Of a stretch of 64,000 nt of DNA, positions 63,184 to 64,000 are shown in pieces. A program made the translations under genes and the position numbers. Below the pieces are notes generated by a model. It did not search any database, was not told the DNA's origin, and saw nothing but the letters and a program-made list of their open reading frames with translations. The stretch is from Bacteroidales bacterium (GTDB lineage Bacteria; Bacteroidota; Bacteroidia; Bacteroidales; UBA932), in the NCBI GenBank assembly GCA_015060405.1, contig SUYN01000001.1, positions 1 to 64,000 on the forward strand. The letters run 5' to 3'. How positions within the stretch are numbered: position 1 is the stretch's first letter; every line of letters begins with the position of its first letter.

Positions 63184-63987
63184 TTAATCGCTGTTTACAT
63201 GCATACTAGCACTACCTTCGTGAGCAATAGCGGTAAATATTTTCCCAATCAGCAATAGTCCAGGATATGTGCCTTTGTATGGCACTTCAAAATACTTTTT
63301 GTTATTTGGTAGCACCCAACTAGCGAGAAAATTAGGCGTTGTTGTTGTGGGCTTGCAGCGACTTACATCTTTTGATAATCTTGTTAAGATCTCTTTTTGG
63401 CGACACTTATAATCATCAACATCATCCATATTTCCGTCACGATTACAGTAGGGAGTTATAAAATGCAACCCAATTCTTATTACGCCTTTTGTCTTTTCAT
63501 TAAAATATCTCACATTTTTACGAACATCTTGTAACTGACTTACGGTCATTGTTTCCCATCGTTTGATAAGCCTCTCATCATTAGTCAAATTAGTTTTGAA
63601 TGCATCGTAACTATGCTTCATTTCAATAACTATACTATAATCCTTATATATGCACCAATAGTCAATTCTGCCTTTTGAGTCTTTTTTTTCAAAACCTTTT
63701 ATGCTACTATCTCTAACAATTGGATATTCAGCTATTACTAAACCTTTGCAGAGTGATGATATAATTGGTAATACAACAGAATCTAATTGCCGTTCTCGAA
63801 ATAAGAATGGATATTCAATAATATCATATTTACTATTACTGAATAGCAAGGACTGCTTACATACTTTACAAAACACCTCTTTAATAAAGCTGTAAGCTAT
63901 ATTGTAATCTTCACCCTGATCTGACGGGCAAGAAGATATAACAAAATTTAGATTCTGTATTTTAGTGTTGCGCAATGATAGTTTCAT
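63184..63987 (-). CDS. Putative PD-(D/E)XK-type nuclease of the HipA module
   Basis: A 267-residue cytosolic protein. It contains the pattern KGRIDYWCIYKDYSIVIEMKH, in which D109, E122 and K124 fit the D-X(n)-ExK core of PD-(D/E)XK nucleases on neighbouring beta strands. An upstream Glu near residue 65 could complete the site. No DNA-binding domain is obvious. It ends two bases before the HipA ATG and reads towards it. Only 13 bases of upstream sequence are visible, so an earlier operon member or a different start cannot be excluded. AT-rich codon use unlike the rest of the window suggests transfer. Confidence 0.65.
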   Translation of the reverse strand: MKLSLRNTKIQNLNFVISSCPSDQGEDYNIAYSFIKEVFCKVCKQSLLFSNSKYDIIEYPFLFRERQLDSVVLPIISSLCKGLVIAEYPIVRDSSIKGFEKKDSKGRIDYWCIYKDYSIVIEMKHSYDAFKTNLTNDERLIKRWETMTVSQLQDVRKNVRYFNEKTKGVIRIGLHFITPYCNRDGNMDDVDDYKCRQKEILTRLSKDVSRCKPTTTTPNFLASWVLPNNKKYFEVPYKGTYPGLLLIGKIFTAIAHEGSASMHVNSD

Positions 63988-64000
63988 ACCTCGGATATAC

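Larger units (their letters stand above)
61380..64000. other. AT-rich, probably acquired segment
   Basis: From about 61380 to the window edge the base composition and codon use shift visibly towards A+T compared with the preceding 60 kb. Gene spacing drops to two bases, and the content is toxin/nuclease-like. With the repeats at 60981-61327 this suggests a genomic island whose far end lies outside the window. Confidence 0.5.

Overview
The window looks like a chromosomal segment of an uncultured or gut/rumen-type member of the order Bacteroidales (phylum Bacteroidota). Three things support this. There is a SusC/SusD pair with BACON, DUF4843/DUF4984-like and DUF4493 lipoproteins. The primary sigma factor is short and lacks region 1.1. 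A Bacteroidota-type -7 promoter box (TAnnTTTG) lies 5-40 bases ahead of most transcription units. The sequence does not fix the genus. About 48 protein genes and one tRNA are supported. No rRNA, CRISPR array or complete insertion sequence was seen.

Layout. 1-166: 3' end of an unidentified gene. 232-1959: M28 peptidase. 2072-4798: nagB plus a NagB/PIG-L fusion. 4867-6546: EttA. 6615-7718: membrane-anchored AraC-type regulator. 7837-14430: one minus-strand unit of five genes (SPOR protein, degenerate M28 peptidase fused to a TonB C-terminal domain, leuS, two YitT transporters). 14528-16623: CapA-like protein and PhoH. 16658-20524: gyrA and a TPR protein. 20660-22996: ClpC. 22993-23115: a previously unlisted 40-residue ORF. 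23260-28225: AI-2E-type transporter, esterase, nucleoside phosphorylase, DUF4293 protein, MFS antiporter. 28276-29585: small winged-helix protein, tRNA-Gly(CCC), RluA. 29750-31645: dnaK.

31718-46726 is a nine-gene minus-strand operon. It encodes SusC, SusD, a DUF4984-like lipoprotein, a BACON-like lipoprotein, two leucine-rich-repeat lipoproteins, a lipoprotein subtilase, a DUF1573 protein and a lipocalin-like lipoprotein. The presence of a protease and absence of glycoside hydrolases suggests uptake of protein or peptide rather than glycan. 46972-48087: DUF4493 lipoprotein. 48251-49045: rubrerythrin with a 58-residue winged-helix partner. 49259-53367: degP-sigA-argS operon. 53571-56176: dnaN, a DnaQ-type exonuclease and a small FAH-like protein. 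56132-60912: orphan BtuF-type lipoprotein, lipoprotein thioredoxin, DUF2807 protein and a GH133-like lipoprotein.

The right end changes character. After a 600-base junction with iteron-like repeats, hairpins and an orphan promoter (60913-61514) comes an AT-richer, tightly packed three-gene unit. It encodes a putative PD-(D/E)XK nuclease, an intact HipA kinase and a small helical protein, with no HipB-like DNA-binding antitoxin in view. This is the best candidate for an undescribed toxin-antitoxin or defence module; its upstream side runs off the window.
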